This document shows, one piece after another, positions 1-8,331 of a stretch of 42,040 nucleotides of DNA. The translations under genes were made by a program, and so were the position numbers. Below the pieces are notes generated by a model, which was not told the origin of the DNA, searched no databases, and saw only the letters and a program-made list of their open reading frames with translations. Source of the stretch: Marinagarivorans algicola (GTDB lineage: Bacteria > Pseudomonadota > Gammaproteobacteria > Pseudomonadales > Cellvibrionaceae); contig NZ_LGAK01000048.1 in assembly GCF_001292705.1 (NCBI RefSeq), positions 1 to 42,040 of the forward strand. The letters run 5' to 3'. Within the stretch, counting starts at the first letter, position 1. The number at the start of each line of letters is the position of its first letter.

Positions 1-171
1 GGTCTGTCATGGGTAAATCTTGTGGGCTATTTGATCTTAGAAACCAAATTATCTCAAAATTTACCTGTGACACCTACTTATATTACAAAAACACCACCTC
101 TCTTCCTGCCAGCGCTACATGACTCTTTTGTGCTTGCTCTGGAGTCTAAAACTGTCCGAAGTGTTGATTAA
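1..171 (+). other. Open frame running in from the left edge; unidentified C-terminal fragment or 5' part of a broken chemoreceptor
   Basis: Frame 1 is open from the first base of the window to a TAA at 169-171, giving about 56 residues that include a VNLVGYLI segment and a TPPLFLPAL segment. I do not recognise the family. The frame closes exactly where the chemoreceptor frame opens, after a TGA at 165-167. So it could be the sensory N-terminal part of that receptor, separated by a frameshift, or the end of an independent gene. The start lies outside the window. Confidence 0.3.
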
Positions 172-1040
172 ATAAAGCGCTTGAAAAAGTACAGCTGATT
201 GTTCGCGGCATTATTTTTCAAATAGAAATACTTAATAAAAACTCCCACGCACTGGAAGAGGTTTCTAATAATACAAGAAATCAATCAGAAGAAGTTTATC
301 AGCAAATCTGCCGTATTGATGAAAAAATCGATGAGCTCAATGGTATTTCACGCGATGTTGATAAACACTTAGACACGAGCATACACAGTTCAAAATTGGC
401 CTCGGCAACCTGTATGCAATCGAGCGATGATATTCAGGCAACTTTTGAAAGCTTTAATCGCTTTAAGCAAGAAATGAATGCGGCGGCACAAAAAACCAGT
501 AAATTATCGGCCTCGGCAAAAACAATTACCGAAATCACGGCAACAATTCGTGATATCTCGGAGCAAACAAATTTACTCGCCTTGAATGCAGCGATTGAAG
601 CAGCCAGAGCGGGTGAGCAGGGGCGTGGTTTTGCTGTGGTGGCTGACGAGGTAAGAACATTAGCTCAGCGCTCTAGTCATGCTGTAGAGGAGATATCAGA
701 TTTGGCGGCCCATATGCGTGACAATGTCGATAGTGCCGTTGAAGCCCTCGCCAAAGCTAGCACAGTGATCGATACCAATGTGAGTAGTTTGTCGCATGCT
801 TCGGATAGTACGATTAATGCAAGTCAAAATGCGGATAAAACTTTGGCGTCTATTGAGTTATTGCAAGCACTAAATGCTGCGCAAATTAAAGCAATCGATG
901 AGATATTAACATCGTCTAAATATTTATCTCAAGTTTCCAATAGTAGTCACCAAAGTGTTGAAAATTTAGATGAGCTCTCTATTCAATTAGGCAATATTAG
1001 TCGTAGTTTAACAACAGCCATTGAGCACTTTAAAAACTAG
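168..1040 (+). CDS. Methyl-accepting chemotaxis protein, cytoplasmic signalling domain; 5' end missing or frameshifted
   Basis: This encodes the cytoplasmic coiled-coil signalling domain of a methyl-accepting chemotaxis protein, which couples through CheW to the kinase CheA. The hairpin-tip signature is unmistakable: [20 protein letters not shown] followed by [18 protein letters not shown], flanked by long heptad-rich helices. The frame is open from 168 but contains no ATG or GTG before residue M of CMQSS. The only early start candidate is a TTG at 396 (214 aa), which lies inside the helical bundle. No transmembrane, HAMP or sensor domain is present in this frame, so the gene is probably 5'-truncated by a frameshift near 120-170 or encodes a soluble remnant. 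The family assignment is certain; whether the gene is intact is not. Confidence 0.85.
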   Translation, partial: LNKALEKVQLIVRGIIFQIEILNKNSHALEEVSNNTRNQSEEVYQQICRIDEKIDELNGISRDVDKHLDTSIHSSKLASATCMQSSDDIQATFESFNRFKQEMNAAAQKTSKLSASAKTITEITATIRDISEQTNLLALNAAIEAARAGEQGRGFAVVADEVRTLAQRSSHAVEEISDLAAHMRDNVDSAVEALAKASTVIDTNVSSLSHASDSTINASQNADKTLASIELLQALNAAQIKAIDEILTSSKYLSQVSNSSHQSVENLDELSIQLGNISRSLTTAIEHFKN

Positions 1041-1052
1041 CTAGGTTATTTT

Positions 1053-2132
1053 ATGAACGATATCAAAAAAACATTATCAGGATGGTGCGTTGCTGGGTTT
1101 GCCGGCATTTATTGTATGATGAGTGCGTTACCGTTATTTGCTAGTACTGTGTTAGATGGGCAAATGGTGTTTAAGGCCGGGCATGCATCACTGCAGCATT
1201 GGCTATTACCGGTGACGCCTGAGTCTCCTGACGATAATCAGCCGACGGCCGCGAGAATTGCACTGGGTAAGCAATTGTTTTTTGATCCGCGACTAAGTGG
1301 TGATAGCAATATGTCATGCGCCAGTTGTCACCATCCAAGCTTAGGCTGGGGAGATGCCTTGCCAACAGGGCGCGGTGCTAAAAGCGAGATGTTAGCGCGC
1401 GCCACACCAACAGTCATTAATACCGGTTATAACCCTATTCAAATGTGGGACGGACGCAAAAAAACTTTAGAAGAGCAGGCGTTAGGACCAATCACAGCAA
1501 AGCAAGAAATGAATATGGATCTCACCGTTTTACTGGATTTTTTAAAAACCAATACAGGTTATCAGCAGGCATTTGCCGATGCTTACGCAGGTCAGCCCCT
1601 AACGCCGGAGCTGGTTGCTAAGGCGATTGCGAGCTATGAACGAACAGTGATTAGTCGTAACTCTGACTTCGATCGCTGGGTACAAGGCGATAGCAAGGCA
1701 ATGAATGCGCAACAAGTTAGAGGTTTTAAATTATTTGTCGATCCTAATAAAGGAAATTGCAGTGTATGCCATAGTGCGCCTAACTTTACTGATAACGGTT
1801 TTCATAATTTAGGCTTGGCTTCCTTTGGTGAAGAAAATCCCGATTTAGGGCGTTATAGTGAAAAGCCTATTCGCATGATGAAAGGCGCATTTAAAACACC
1901 GACTTTACGTGAAATTACTCGTACAGCACCTTATTTTCATGATGGTTCGGCAAAGACGCTAGATGCCGTAATGACGCATTATATTGTTGGTGGAGTTGTT
2001 AAAACCAATGTCTCGCCTAATCTAAAAGCGCTGACTCTTACTGCGCAGGAGTCAGCGGATATTATAGCTTTTTTACAAGCGCTAGAATCTCCATTTGTTG
2101 AAGTAACTTTACCGCAATTGCCTTTACATTAA
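1053..2132 (+). CDS. Di-haem cytochrome c peroxidase / MauG family protein
   Basis: Periplasmic di-haem c-type protein of the CcpA/MauG family, which reduces hydrogen peroxide with electrons from small cytochromes or cupredoxins, or performs related oxidations. The 359-aa product has an N-terminal signal peptide (hydrophobic residues 11-30, likely cleavage after LFAS). It has two haem-binding motifs, CASCH at 89-93 and CSVCH at 236-240, and the conserved KTPTLREITRTAPYFHDGS block near residue 280. Length fits the family. The ATG lies 12 bases after the chemoreceptor stop. The two downstream genes encode a cupredoxin and a cytochrome c, so the three probably form one electron-transfer operon. 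The exact substrate cannot be read from the sequence; peroxidase is the default call. Confidence 0.88.
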   Translation: MNDIKKTLSGWCVAGFAGIYCMMSALPLFASTVLDGQMVFKAGHASLQHWLLPVTPESPDDNQPTAARIALGKQLFFDPRLSGDSNMSCASCHHPSLGWGDALPTGRGAKSEMLARATPTVINTGYNPIQMWDGRKKTLEEQALGPITAKQEMNMDLTVLLDFLKTNTGYQQAFADAYAGQPLTPELVAKAIASYERTVISRNSDFDRWVQGDSKAMNAQQVRGFKLFVDPNKGNCSVCHSAPNFTDNGFHNLGLASFGEENPDLGRYSEKPIRMMKGAFKTPTLREITRTAPYFHDGSAKTLDAVMTHYIVGGVVKTNVSPNLKALTLTAQESADIIAFLQALESPFVEVTLPQLPLH

Positions 2133-2196
2133 ATCGCGTCATATGTCATGTAATGGCTATTATCTTAATGACGTAACCTATTTATGGGAATGTTGT

Positions 2197-2523
2197 ATGA
2201 AGAGTTTAAAGTTTTTTACCTTAATAGTTTGTTTGAGTAGTGTGAGTGTCACCACCTCTTTGTGCGCAGAGGTCTTTGAAGTCGGCCAAAAAAATAAAGC
2301 TTTTACACAAAAAGCATTAGTGATCAAGGTGGGTGATACGGTTTCTTTTAAAAATGAAGATGCATTTTTTCATAATGTGTTTAGTTTGTCGGATGCCAAA
2401 TTATTTGATTTAGGCTCTTATCCACAAGGTGTTGCGCGTGATGTAACATTTGACGCCCCTGGTGAGGTTGAGGTTGAGTGCGCGGTGCATCCGGACATGA
2501 CTATGACAATCACGGTGCAATAA
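2197..2523 (+). CDS. Small periplasmic cupredoxin (plastocyanin-like blue copper protein)
   Basis: Single-domain type 1 copper protein, likely a soluble periplasmic electron carrier. I chose the ATG at 2197 (108 aa) because it is followed by a normal signal peptide (MKSLKFF, then a hydrophobic core ending near LCAEVF) and preceded by GGGAA. The upstream in-frame ATG at 2143 would put 18 non-signal residues in front. Copper ligands are visible: His in FFHNVFS, then Cys, His and Met in ECAVHPDM. It lies between a di-haem peroxidase and a cytochrome c, and its TAA overlaps the next ATG by one base. It is therefore a plausible electron donor to the peroxidase. Similar proteins are often annotated as methylamine utilisation or plastocyanin-like proteins. 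Confidence 0.82.
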   Translation: MKSLKFFTLIVCLSSVSVTTSLCAEVFEVGQKNKAFTQKALVIKVGDTVSFKNEDAFFHNVFSLSDAKLFDLGSYPQGVARDVTFDAPGEVEVECAVHPDMTMTITVQ

Positions 2524-2957
2524 TGACGACTATTTATTATCCAGTATGCTGTATTGTGAATACACTGTTTGTGCGAGCTGCTTTTTTAAACAGGTTATGT
2601 TGTTTAAGTATGGCTTTAAGTGTTTCTTTGGCTGTTACGAATGTACAGGCGGCAGAGACGGATGTTTTGGCTAAAGGGTCAAGCAGTGAGCGAGGGGGTG
2701 ATATTTACCGTGCGAATTGCGTGCTTTGTCATGGCGAGAAAGGTGTGGGCGATGGCCGTATGGCAAAGGTGATCACGGAACCGCCACCAGCGAATCTAAT
2801 AAAAAGCAAGCGTTCAAAAGCATATATGCAAAAAATTATTACTTATGGTGGGGGGATTATGGGCCGCTCGCCGCAAATGCCGGTATGGGGGCAAGAGCTC
2901 GACGAGCAGCAAATTAAAGATGTGGTGGAATATATTTATCGTTTAAGGGTGCAGTAA
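2523..2957 (+). CDS. Mono-haem cytochrome c (class I type)
   Basis: Secreted c-type cytochrome of 144 aa. The ATG at 2523 shares its A with the TAA stop of the cupredoxin gene (TAATG), indicating translational coupling. The frame is open further upstream, but that part overlaps the cupredoxin. The N-terminal hydrophobic segment (about residues 25-42, ending NVQAAE) is an export signal. The haem motif CVLCH is at 66-70, followed by GEKGVGDG as in cytochrome c/cbb3-type domains. Met119 in SPQMPVWG is the probable sixth ligand. It probably exchanges electrons with the preceding cupredoxin and peroxidase. Confidence 0.82.
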   Translation: MTTIYYPVCCIVNTLFVRAAFLNRLCCLSMALSVSLAVTNVQAAETDVLAKGSSSERGGDIYRANCVLCHGEKGVGDGRMAKVITEPPPANLIKSKRSKAYMQKIITYGGGIMGRSPQMPVWGQELDEQQIKDVVEYIYRLRVQ

Positions 2958-3018
2958 ACAGTCATTATTCAGAACCAAGCAGTCACTATTTAAGATGACT
3001 GGAATTCGGCAGTCCTAT

Positions 3019-3063
3019 TTTAGAGGTACCGTATTTAGAGATACCGTATTTAGAGGCACCGCA
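3019..3063 (+). repeat. Three tandem 15-bp repeats
   Basis: Units at 3019-3033, 3034-3048 and 3049-3063 follow TTTAGAGRYACCGYA, with one or two differences between copies. They lie in the 205-base gap between the convergent cytochrome c and ybiT genes. The same gap holds an imperfect inverted repeat (CAGTCA...TGACTG, around 2981-3002). No T-tract or gene was seen there. Confidence 0.8.
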
Positions 3064-3162
3064 TTGGGCCTAATGCACTATTTACTGGGCTGCTGAAGCC
3101 ATCTATTATGACCTTTTCGGTGGGGTTGGGCAGCTTGGTGAGTAGCGACACTCACCATGGCG

Positions 3163-4761
3163 TCACTGCGCGAGCGCTTCTTCATTGGCTAAATACTCAT
3201 CATAAGAGCCTTGAAAGTCATGTAGTTTTTTGTCTTTGATTTCGATAATTCGAGTGGCGAGTGAAGAGACAAACTCACGGTCATGGCTTACAAAAATAAG
3301 AGTGCCTTCGTAGTGCTCGAGGGCTAAGTTTAGCGCCTCAATGGACTCCATATCTAAATGGTTTGTAGGCTCGTCCATAATTAATATGTTGGTGTCTTGC
3401 ATCATAAGTTTACCAAACAGTAATCGGTTTTTTTCACCGCCTGAGCACACATGGACTTTTTTCTTAAAGTCATCGGCACTAAAGAGTAACCGGCCTAAGG
3501 TACTGCGTACAATTTGATCGTCATGATTCGGTTTACGCCATTGGCTCATCCAGTCAAATAACGTTTTATCACAATCAAAATCACGAGTGCTGTCTTGAGG
3601 GCAATAGCCAATCGTCGCATTTTCGGCCCATTGTATGCGGCCGCTCGAGGCGTGAAAGTCACCGATTAGGCAGCGTAAAAAGGTTGTTTTGCCCGCACCG
3701 TTTTCGCCGATCACGGCAAGCCGTGACCCCGCTTCTAAGAGGATATCCCCGCCCGAAAACAACGTTTCACCGTCAAAACCGTGACTAAGGTTTTCAAGGG
3801 TAACCGCTTGGCGGTGTAGTTTCTTCTCCTGCGTGAAACGAATATAAGGGCTTACGCGGCTAGAGGGTTTGATATCATCGAGCTTAATTTTTGTTAAGCG
3901 TTTGGCGCGTGAGCTTGCCTGTTTTGCTTTGGATGCGTTAGCTGAAAAACGACTGACAAACTGTTGAAGCTCGGCCATTTGCGCTTTCTTTTTAGCGTTT
4001 TCGCTTTGAAGGCGCTCTTGTACCTGCGTAGAGGCCGTCATGAAGTCATCATAGTTGCCAGGGTAAATACGCAGGTCGCAATAATCAATGTCGGCCATAT
4101 GAGTGCAGACAGAGTTTAAAAAGTGGCGATCATGCGAAATAATGATCATGGTACTTTTACGTTGATTAAGAACCTCTTCCAACCAATGAATGGTGTGAAT
4201 ATCCAAGTTGTTGGTTGGTTCATCCAGCAGTAAAATATCTGGATCAGAAAATAGCGCTTGAGCAAGTAATACGCGCAGCTTCCAGCCGGGGGCAACATCA
4301 CTCATCGGGCCAAAATGCAGTGCTAAATCAATACCCGCGCCTAATAAAATTTCACCTGCACGACTCTCAGCACTGTAGCCATCCATTTCAGCGAATAATG
4401 TTTCGAGTTCGGCGACTTTCATGCCATCTTCTTCGCTCATTTCGGGTAAAGAATAAATGCGATCGCGCTCTTGTTTGACTGCCCAAAGTTCGGTGTGACC
4501 CATGATAACGGTATCAATAACGGAATACTCTTCAAAGGCAAATTGGTCTTGGCTTAATTTGCCGATACGCTCGTTGGGCGTAATACTGACCGTACCAGAT
4601 GTTTGGGTGAGCGTACCATCCAATATCTTCATGAATGTTGATTTGCCGCACCCGTTAGCGCCAATCAGTCCATAGCGATTACCATCGCCAAATTTTACGG
4701 AGATATTTTCAAACAGCGGTTTGCTGCCAAATTGCATGGTGATATTTGCGGTAGAAATCAA
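3163..4761 (-). CDS. ybiT: ABC-F family ATPase YbiT
   Basis: Soluble ABC-F protein with two ATP-binding cassettes and no membrane domain; this family acts on ribosomes. At 532 aa it is the size of E. coli YbiT (530) and reads like it throughout: an N-terminal [17 protein letters not shown] stretch, Walker [10 protein letters not shown] at 34-42, the degenerate signature [12 protein letters not shown], and Walker [14 protein letters not shown] charged linker follows ([23 protein letters not shown]...), then a second Walker [10 protein letters not shown], the signature [13 protein letters not shown] and [12 protein letters not shown]. The start is a TTG at 4761; no ATG precedes the first beta strand. 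It stands alone on the minus strand with about 130 bases on its upstream side. Its physiological role is not established with certainty. Confidence 0.95.
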   Translation of the reverse strand: MISTANITMQFGSKPLFENISVKFGDGNRYGLIGANGCGKSTFMKILDGTLTQTSGTVSITPNERIGKLSQDQFAFEEYSVIDTVIMGHTELWAVKQERDRIYSLPEMSEEDGMKVAELETLFAEMDGYSAESRAGEILLGAGIDLALHFGPMSDVAPGWKLRVLLAQALFSDPDILLLDEPTNNLDIHTIHWLEEVLNQRKSTMIIISHDRHFLNSVCTHMADIDYCDLRIYPGNYDDFMTASTQVQERLQSENAKKKAQMAELQQFVSRFSANASKAKQASSRAKRLTKIKLDDIKPSSRVSPYIRFTQEKKLHRQAVTLENLSHGFDGETLFSGGDILLEAGSRLAVIGENGAGKTTFLRCLIGDFHASSGRIQWAENATIGYCPQDSTRDFDCDKTLFDWMSQWRKPNHDDQIVRSTLGRLLFSADDFKKKVHVCSGGEKNRLLFGKLMMQDTNILIMDEPTNHLDMESIEALNLALEHYEGTLIFVSHDREFVSSLATRIIEIKDKKLHDFQGSYDEYLANEEALAQ

Positions 4762-4892
4762 CGGGAAGCCTATAGATCGAAAGTAAAAGAAGAATAATTT
4801 ACGCGCACTATAAGGGTTTATCGAGAAGGAGTCGAGTCGATGGCGCTAAGCCAATAGTGACTCATTAGCGCCTATCAAACAGATAGTCTTAC

Positions 4893-6530
4893 CTAAAAAG
4901 GGCTTTGAGTTAAGGCAATTAATAAAGCACCGAGTACAACTAAGGAGCCCAAGAGTAAACCATAATTAATTTTGTGTTTGGGCTCGGATTCAGCAATGGG
5001 TGTGCTTTGGTAGTCAGCGCGAAACTCAAAAGCCATTCGGCCAAATTGAATTTTATCGCCAGCCTTTAAAGCGGCTTCGTTTTTAAAAGTATCGTTGATT
5101 AGCATACCGTTGGTGCTGCGTGTCGTACGAATAGTGTAGTGCTCATCTGTGAGCTCGACTTGTGCATGAATAAGGTCGATGCCCTCTTCGCTGACTTGAA
5201 GGTCGGCATGGTCAGCGCGCCCGATAGTCCAGACTTTTTTAGCGTCGGTAGGCGCTAGTAGATAGCACTTTCCGCGCGTAGGTGCTGTTTGTACCACTAA
5301 GCGAGGGCCACTGCCGGTATCACCACTACTCGCGATGACCGATGTGTTTTTGTGTGCTGCTGGCTGGGTTGGTGTTTCGCGGGCAACATCGTTAGCGGCT
5401 TCAATAGCGGGCACTTGTATATTGGGCAAGGTGATGCTGCGCGATGCTGCACTATTGTTGCTCTTATTACTGTTAGCACTACTGATGTCGTTTTTGTCGT
5501 TTAGGCGCGGCGAAGGTGTGTTGATGGGGGCGGCCGTATGAGCAGGCTTAGTAATAGAGGGTTGAGTCATAGAGGGCTTATTGGTCGCTGTTTGAGTAAG
5601 AGCGCCTCTAGTAGCAGCTTCGGCGGGAGCTTTTTTGCGGGGTATCGGCTTGGCGCTGGTTGGCTGCGCTGATCGCGGTGTTGCAGTTGAGAGGGCATTG
5701 GGTTTGACCGCAGGCTTGGTGAGAGGCTCGCCTACAGCTGGCTTGAGCGCTGCAGAGGTTTTGACCGTCTCGTTGGCTAGTCTGTGTGGCGTGGGTTTGG
5801 CACTGGTTGGCGCTGCACGACTTGGATTGTCTGCTTGGGCGCGAGAGCTGGTGCGGTCTACCTTTTGTCGCTTGTCGATAAAGGCTTCCCAGTCGGGGTT
5901 GAGTATTGATTCCTCTTGCTTATACAGTTGTAAGCGCTCTTTGGCGCGCGCCTCTAAGGCTCGCGTAGCTTCAACAACATCTTGATTAGAAAAGGGTATC
6001 TTCGGGGCTGGCTTTAACTCGATGGGTGAGTGTTTAACCGGTGCCGATGCGCGCTCTGTATTTTGTGAGGTGCGTGGGCGCTGGCTGGCGCTAAAGGTGC
6101 GCGGGGTGTGTTCGGTTTTTGAGAGGTTTTGCGCTTTAATTAAAAATTTAGCGCCATTAAAATTGATTTCATCGCCTAGTGTCACCCAGGCACCTGTGCC
6201 TATTCGGCAACCGTTGAGGTAAGTGTTATTTTGTGAGTTGAGGTCTTCTAAAAACAAGCCATCTTCACTTCTATTAAGCTTGGCGTGGTAGCGGCGAATT
6301 TGCGGAGACTTAAGTCGAATAGTGCAATCAAGTTCCTGCCCTATCAATACCTCATCGGCTAAAGCGTAAGCCTTACCTGTATTTTTGCACACTAATTCAA
6401 AGTCTGATGAGGTTGCTTGGGGAATATTGATTTCGTCGATAGTCACGCGGGTACCTATTGTAGGTTGTGCAGCTAGGTTGTCATTGTGTGAGGTGAGGCG
6501 CCCGAAGTCATTATCATTGGCGCAGCTCAA
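4893..6530 (-). CDS. Tail-anchored protein with two FHA domains joined by a long disordered linker
   Basis: A 545-aa protein with an FHA domain at about residues 42-135, a low-complexity linker rich in Ala, Pro, Thr, Lys and Ser (about 140-405), a second FHA domain at about 408-507, and a single C-terminal transmembrane helix (about 522-541) with almost nothing after it. FHA folds normally bind phosphothreonine. FHA1 has GQ instead of GR (64-65) and IRRYH instead of ISRxH. FHA2 keeps GR (437-438) but has IDLIH. Binding may therefore be altered. The frame opens at TTG 6530 just after an in-frame TAG; a GTG at residue 29 is the alternative start, and no ATG exists before FHA1. It lies on the same strand downstream of argH. 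No kinase gene is nearby, so its partner is unknown. Confidence 0.8.
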   Translation of the reverse strand: MSCANDNDFGRLTSHNDNLAAQPTIGTRVTIDEINIPQATSSDFELVCKNTGKAYALADEVLIGQELDCTIRLKSPQIRRYHAKLNRSEDGLFLEDLNSQNNTYLNGCRIGTGAWVTLGDEINFNGAKFLIKAQNLSKTEHTPRTFSASQRPRTSQNTERASAPVKHSPIELKPAPKIPFSNQDVVEATRALEARAKERLQLYKQEESILNPDWEAFIDKRQKVDRTSSRAQADNPSRAAPTSAKPTPHRLANETVKTSAALKPAVGEPLTKPAVKPNALSTATPRSAQPTSAKPIPRKKAPAEAATRGALTQTATNKPSMTQPSITKPAHTAAPINTPSPRLNDKNDISSANSNKSNNSAASRSITLPNIQVPAIEAANDVARETPTQPAAHKNTSVIASSGDTGSGPRLVVQTAPTRGKCYLLAPTDAKKVWTIGRADHADLQVSEEGIDLIHAQVELTDEHYTIRTTRSTNGMLINDTFKNEAALKAGDKIQFGRMAFEFRADYQSTPIAESEPKHKINYGLLLGSLVVLGALLIALTQSPF

Positions 6531-6693
6531 TCTCTAATAGCGTTTCATTGAGAGGCGCAATTAGATCATAAAGTGGCGTCGGAGTCATTGCGTTAGTGCC
6601 AGTTTTTTGGCTGTTTTTTGACCGTGTTGGCGAAAAGATAATGAATGCTTGGTTATTGTACTCACGGATGCCGTATATCGTGTGCTGAGTCAT
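6514..6693 (-). CDS. Possible 59-aa protein between argH and the FHA gene
   Basis: An ATG at 6693 starts a 59-codon frame that begins 33 bases after the argH stop and overlaps the start of the FHA gene by 17 bases. No Shine-Dalgarno motif, signal peptide or recognisable domain was seen. The C-terminal half (TPLYDLIAPLNETLLEIELRQ) could form an amphipathic helix. It might serve to couple translation into the TTG-started FHA gene, or it might be a chance frame. Confidence 0.3.
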   Translation of the reverse strand: MTQHTIYGIREYNNQAFIIFSPTRSKNSQKTGTNAMTPTPLYDLIAPLNETLLEIELRQ

Positions 6694-6726
6694 ACGTGAG
6701 TGCAATCATTCGAGCTTGGTCAATAC

Positions 6727-8145
6727 TTAGCGTGTGAGCAAATCAGCTTTGGCTTTTTGGGCTGCAAGAATAACGTGTTCAGGAGCCGTTCCGCCGATAT
6801 GATTACGCGCGGCAACTGAGCCTTCTAATGTCAGCACATCAAAGATACCGTGTTCAATATTTGGTGAGAACTGCTGAAGTTCTTGCAGCGTCATCTCGGA
6901 TAAATCTTTGTTGTGTGCAATACCATAAGCAACGGATTTACCGACAATTTCATGGGCATCACGAAAGGCAATGCCCTGACGGACGAGATAGTCAGCCATG
7001 TCGGTTGCGGTAGCGAAGCCTTGCATAGCGGCTTTGCGCATATTGTCTTTTTTGGGGGTGATGGCGGGAATCATATCGGCAAAGGCTCGCAAGCAGTCGC
7101 GTACTGTATCTACGGTATCAAATAACGGTTCTTTATCCTCTTGATTGTCTTTGTTGTAAGCCAGTGGTTGTGATTTCATGAGGGTGAGTAATGACACTAA
7201 ATGCCCGTTAACACGACCAGTTTTACCGCGTACCAGCTCGGGAACATCGGGGTTTTTCTTTTGAGGCATGATCGATGAACCGGTGCAAAAGCGGTCGGGC
7301 AGATCAATAAAGTTAAATTGCGCTGAAGTCCATAAAATAAGCTCTTCACTCATGCGAGACATGTGTGTAAGTAAAATGGCCGCAAAGCTGCAAAATTCAA
7401 TACCAAAATCGCGGTCGGACACCGAATCTAATGAGTTGCGCGTAGGGTGTGCAAAACCTAAAAGCTCAGATGTTAATTCGCGATTAATGGGGTAAGTAGT
7501 ACCTGCAAGTGCGGCTGCACCGAGTGGTGATTGGTTCATGCGTTTACGGCAGTCTAATAAGCGGGTGTAATCGCGGGTGAGCATTTCAAACCATGCCATC
7601 AAATGATGACCAAAGGTCACCGGCTGAGCGGTTTGTAAATGCGTAAAGCCGGGCATAATTGTTGCTGCTTCGCGCTCAGCCAGACCGACAATACCTTGTT
7701 GTAAACGAGTGAGCTCGGTGGCGATTACATCGATCTCATCACGTAAATACAGGCGGATATCAGTGGCGACTTGATCGTTACGTGAGCGACCGGTATGTAG
7801 CTTTTTACCGGTGAGACCAATACGTTTTGTTAATTCGCTTTCGATATTCATATGCACATCTTCGAGTGCAACGCTCCATGCAAAATGACCATTGGCAATA
7901 TCGGCGGCTATATCGCTTAATGCATTAATTATTGCATCGCGCTCTTCGGCGGTTAAAACGCCTGCGGTTTCTAGCATAGTGGCATGAGCAATAGAGCCTT
8001 GAATATCTTGCTTGGCCAGCCGTTGGTCAAACATGACAGAAGCAGTAAAGCGCTGAACGAAGGCATCTGTGGGCTCGCTAAAGCGACCGCCCCATTGGCT
8101 GTTGGTCTTGGAGGCGCTGTGTGCTGTGGTGTCTTTGTTGCTCAT
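6727..8145 (-). CDS. argH: Argininosuccinate lyase
   Basis: Catalyses the last step of arginine biosynthesis, cleaving argininosuccinate to arginine and fumarate; cytoplasmic tetramer of the fumarase/aspartase superfamily. The family signature [11 protein letters not shown] is at about 289-299 and includes the catalytic serine loop. [19 protein letters not shown] and [17 protein letters not shown] are also typical. I chose the ATG at 8145 (472 aa), which follows AAAGAGAC; the 10-residue upstream extension starting at 8175 is unlikely. The first 20-odd residues ([14 protein letters not shown]) are a short extension before the conserved WGGRF. It is divergent from algZ. Confidence 0.97.
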   Translation of the reverse strand: MSNKDTTAHSASKTNSQWGGRFSEPTDAFVQRFTASVMFDQRLAKQDIQGSIAHATMLETAGVLTAEERDAIINALSDIAADIANGHFAWSVALEDVHMNIESELTKRIGLTGKKLHTGRSRNDQVATDIRLYLRDEIDVIATELTRLQQGIVGLAEREAATIMPGFTHLQTAQPVTFGHHLMAWFEMLTRDYTRLLDCRKRMNQSPLGAAALAGTTYPINRELTSELLGFAHPTRNSLDSVSDRDFGIEFCSFAAILLTHMSRMSEELILWTSAQFNFIDLPDRFCTGSSIMPQKKNPDVPELVRGKTGRVNGHLVSLLTLMKSQPLAYNKDNQEDKEPLFDTVDTVRDCLRAFADMIPAITPKKDNMRKAAMQGFATATDMADYLVRQGIAFRDAHEIVGKSVAYGIAHNKDLSEMTLQELQQFSPNIEHGIFDVLTLEGSVAARNHIGGTAPEHVILAAQKAKADLLTR

Positions 8146-8331
8146 AATATGTCTCTTTAAAGCTTGCAGGTGCAATAGTTAGGCAGAAAAAGTAATGGGC
8201 GACGACTTAGGCGTGAGTGCTGTTTGCGAAAGACATGCTAAATTGCACGGCTCGAGCTAGACTGCATAAATAGGCATGTATGAATACGTCGTGGCAGCAT
8301 TATAAAACAAGTCGGAACAGACAGTGAAAAA

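Noticed and set aside
2958-3018. CAGTCA...TGACTG inverted repeat as terminator of the cytochrome operon
   Set aside because: Short, A/T-rich loop and no T-tract, so it does not qualify as a rho-independent terminator.
5335-5985. Plus-strand frames rich in Ala, Leu and Gly opposite the FHA gene
   Set aside because: They are reverse-strand readings of the repetitive Ala/Pro/Thr/Lys linker; the leucine-rich run is an artefact of the complementary codons.
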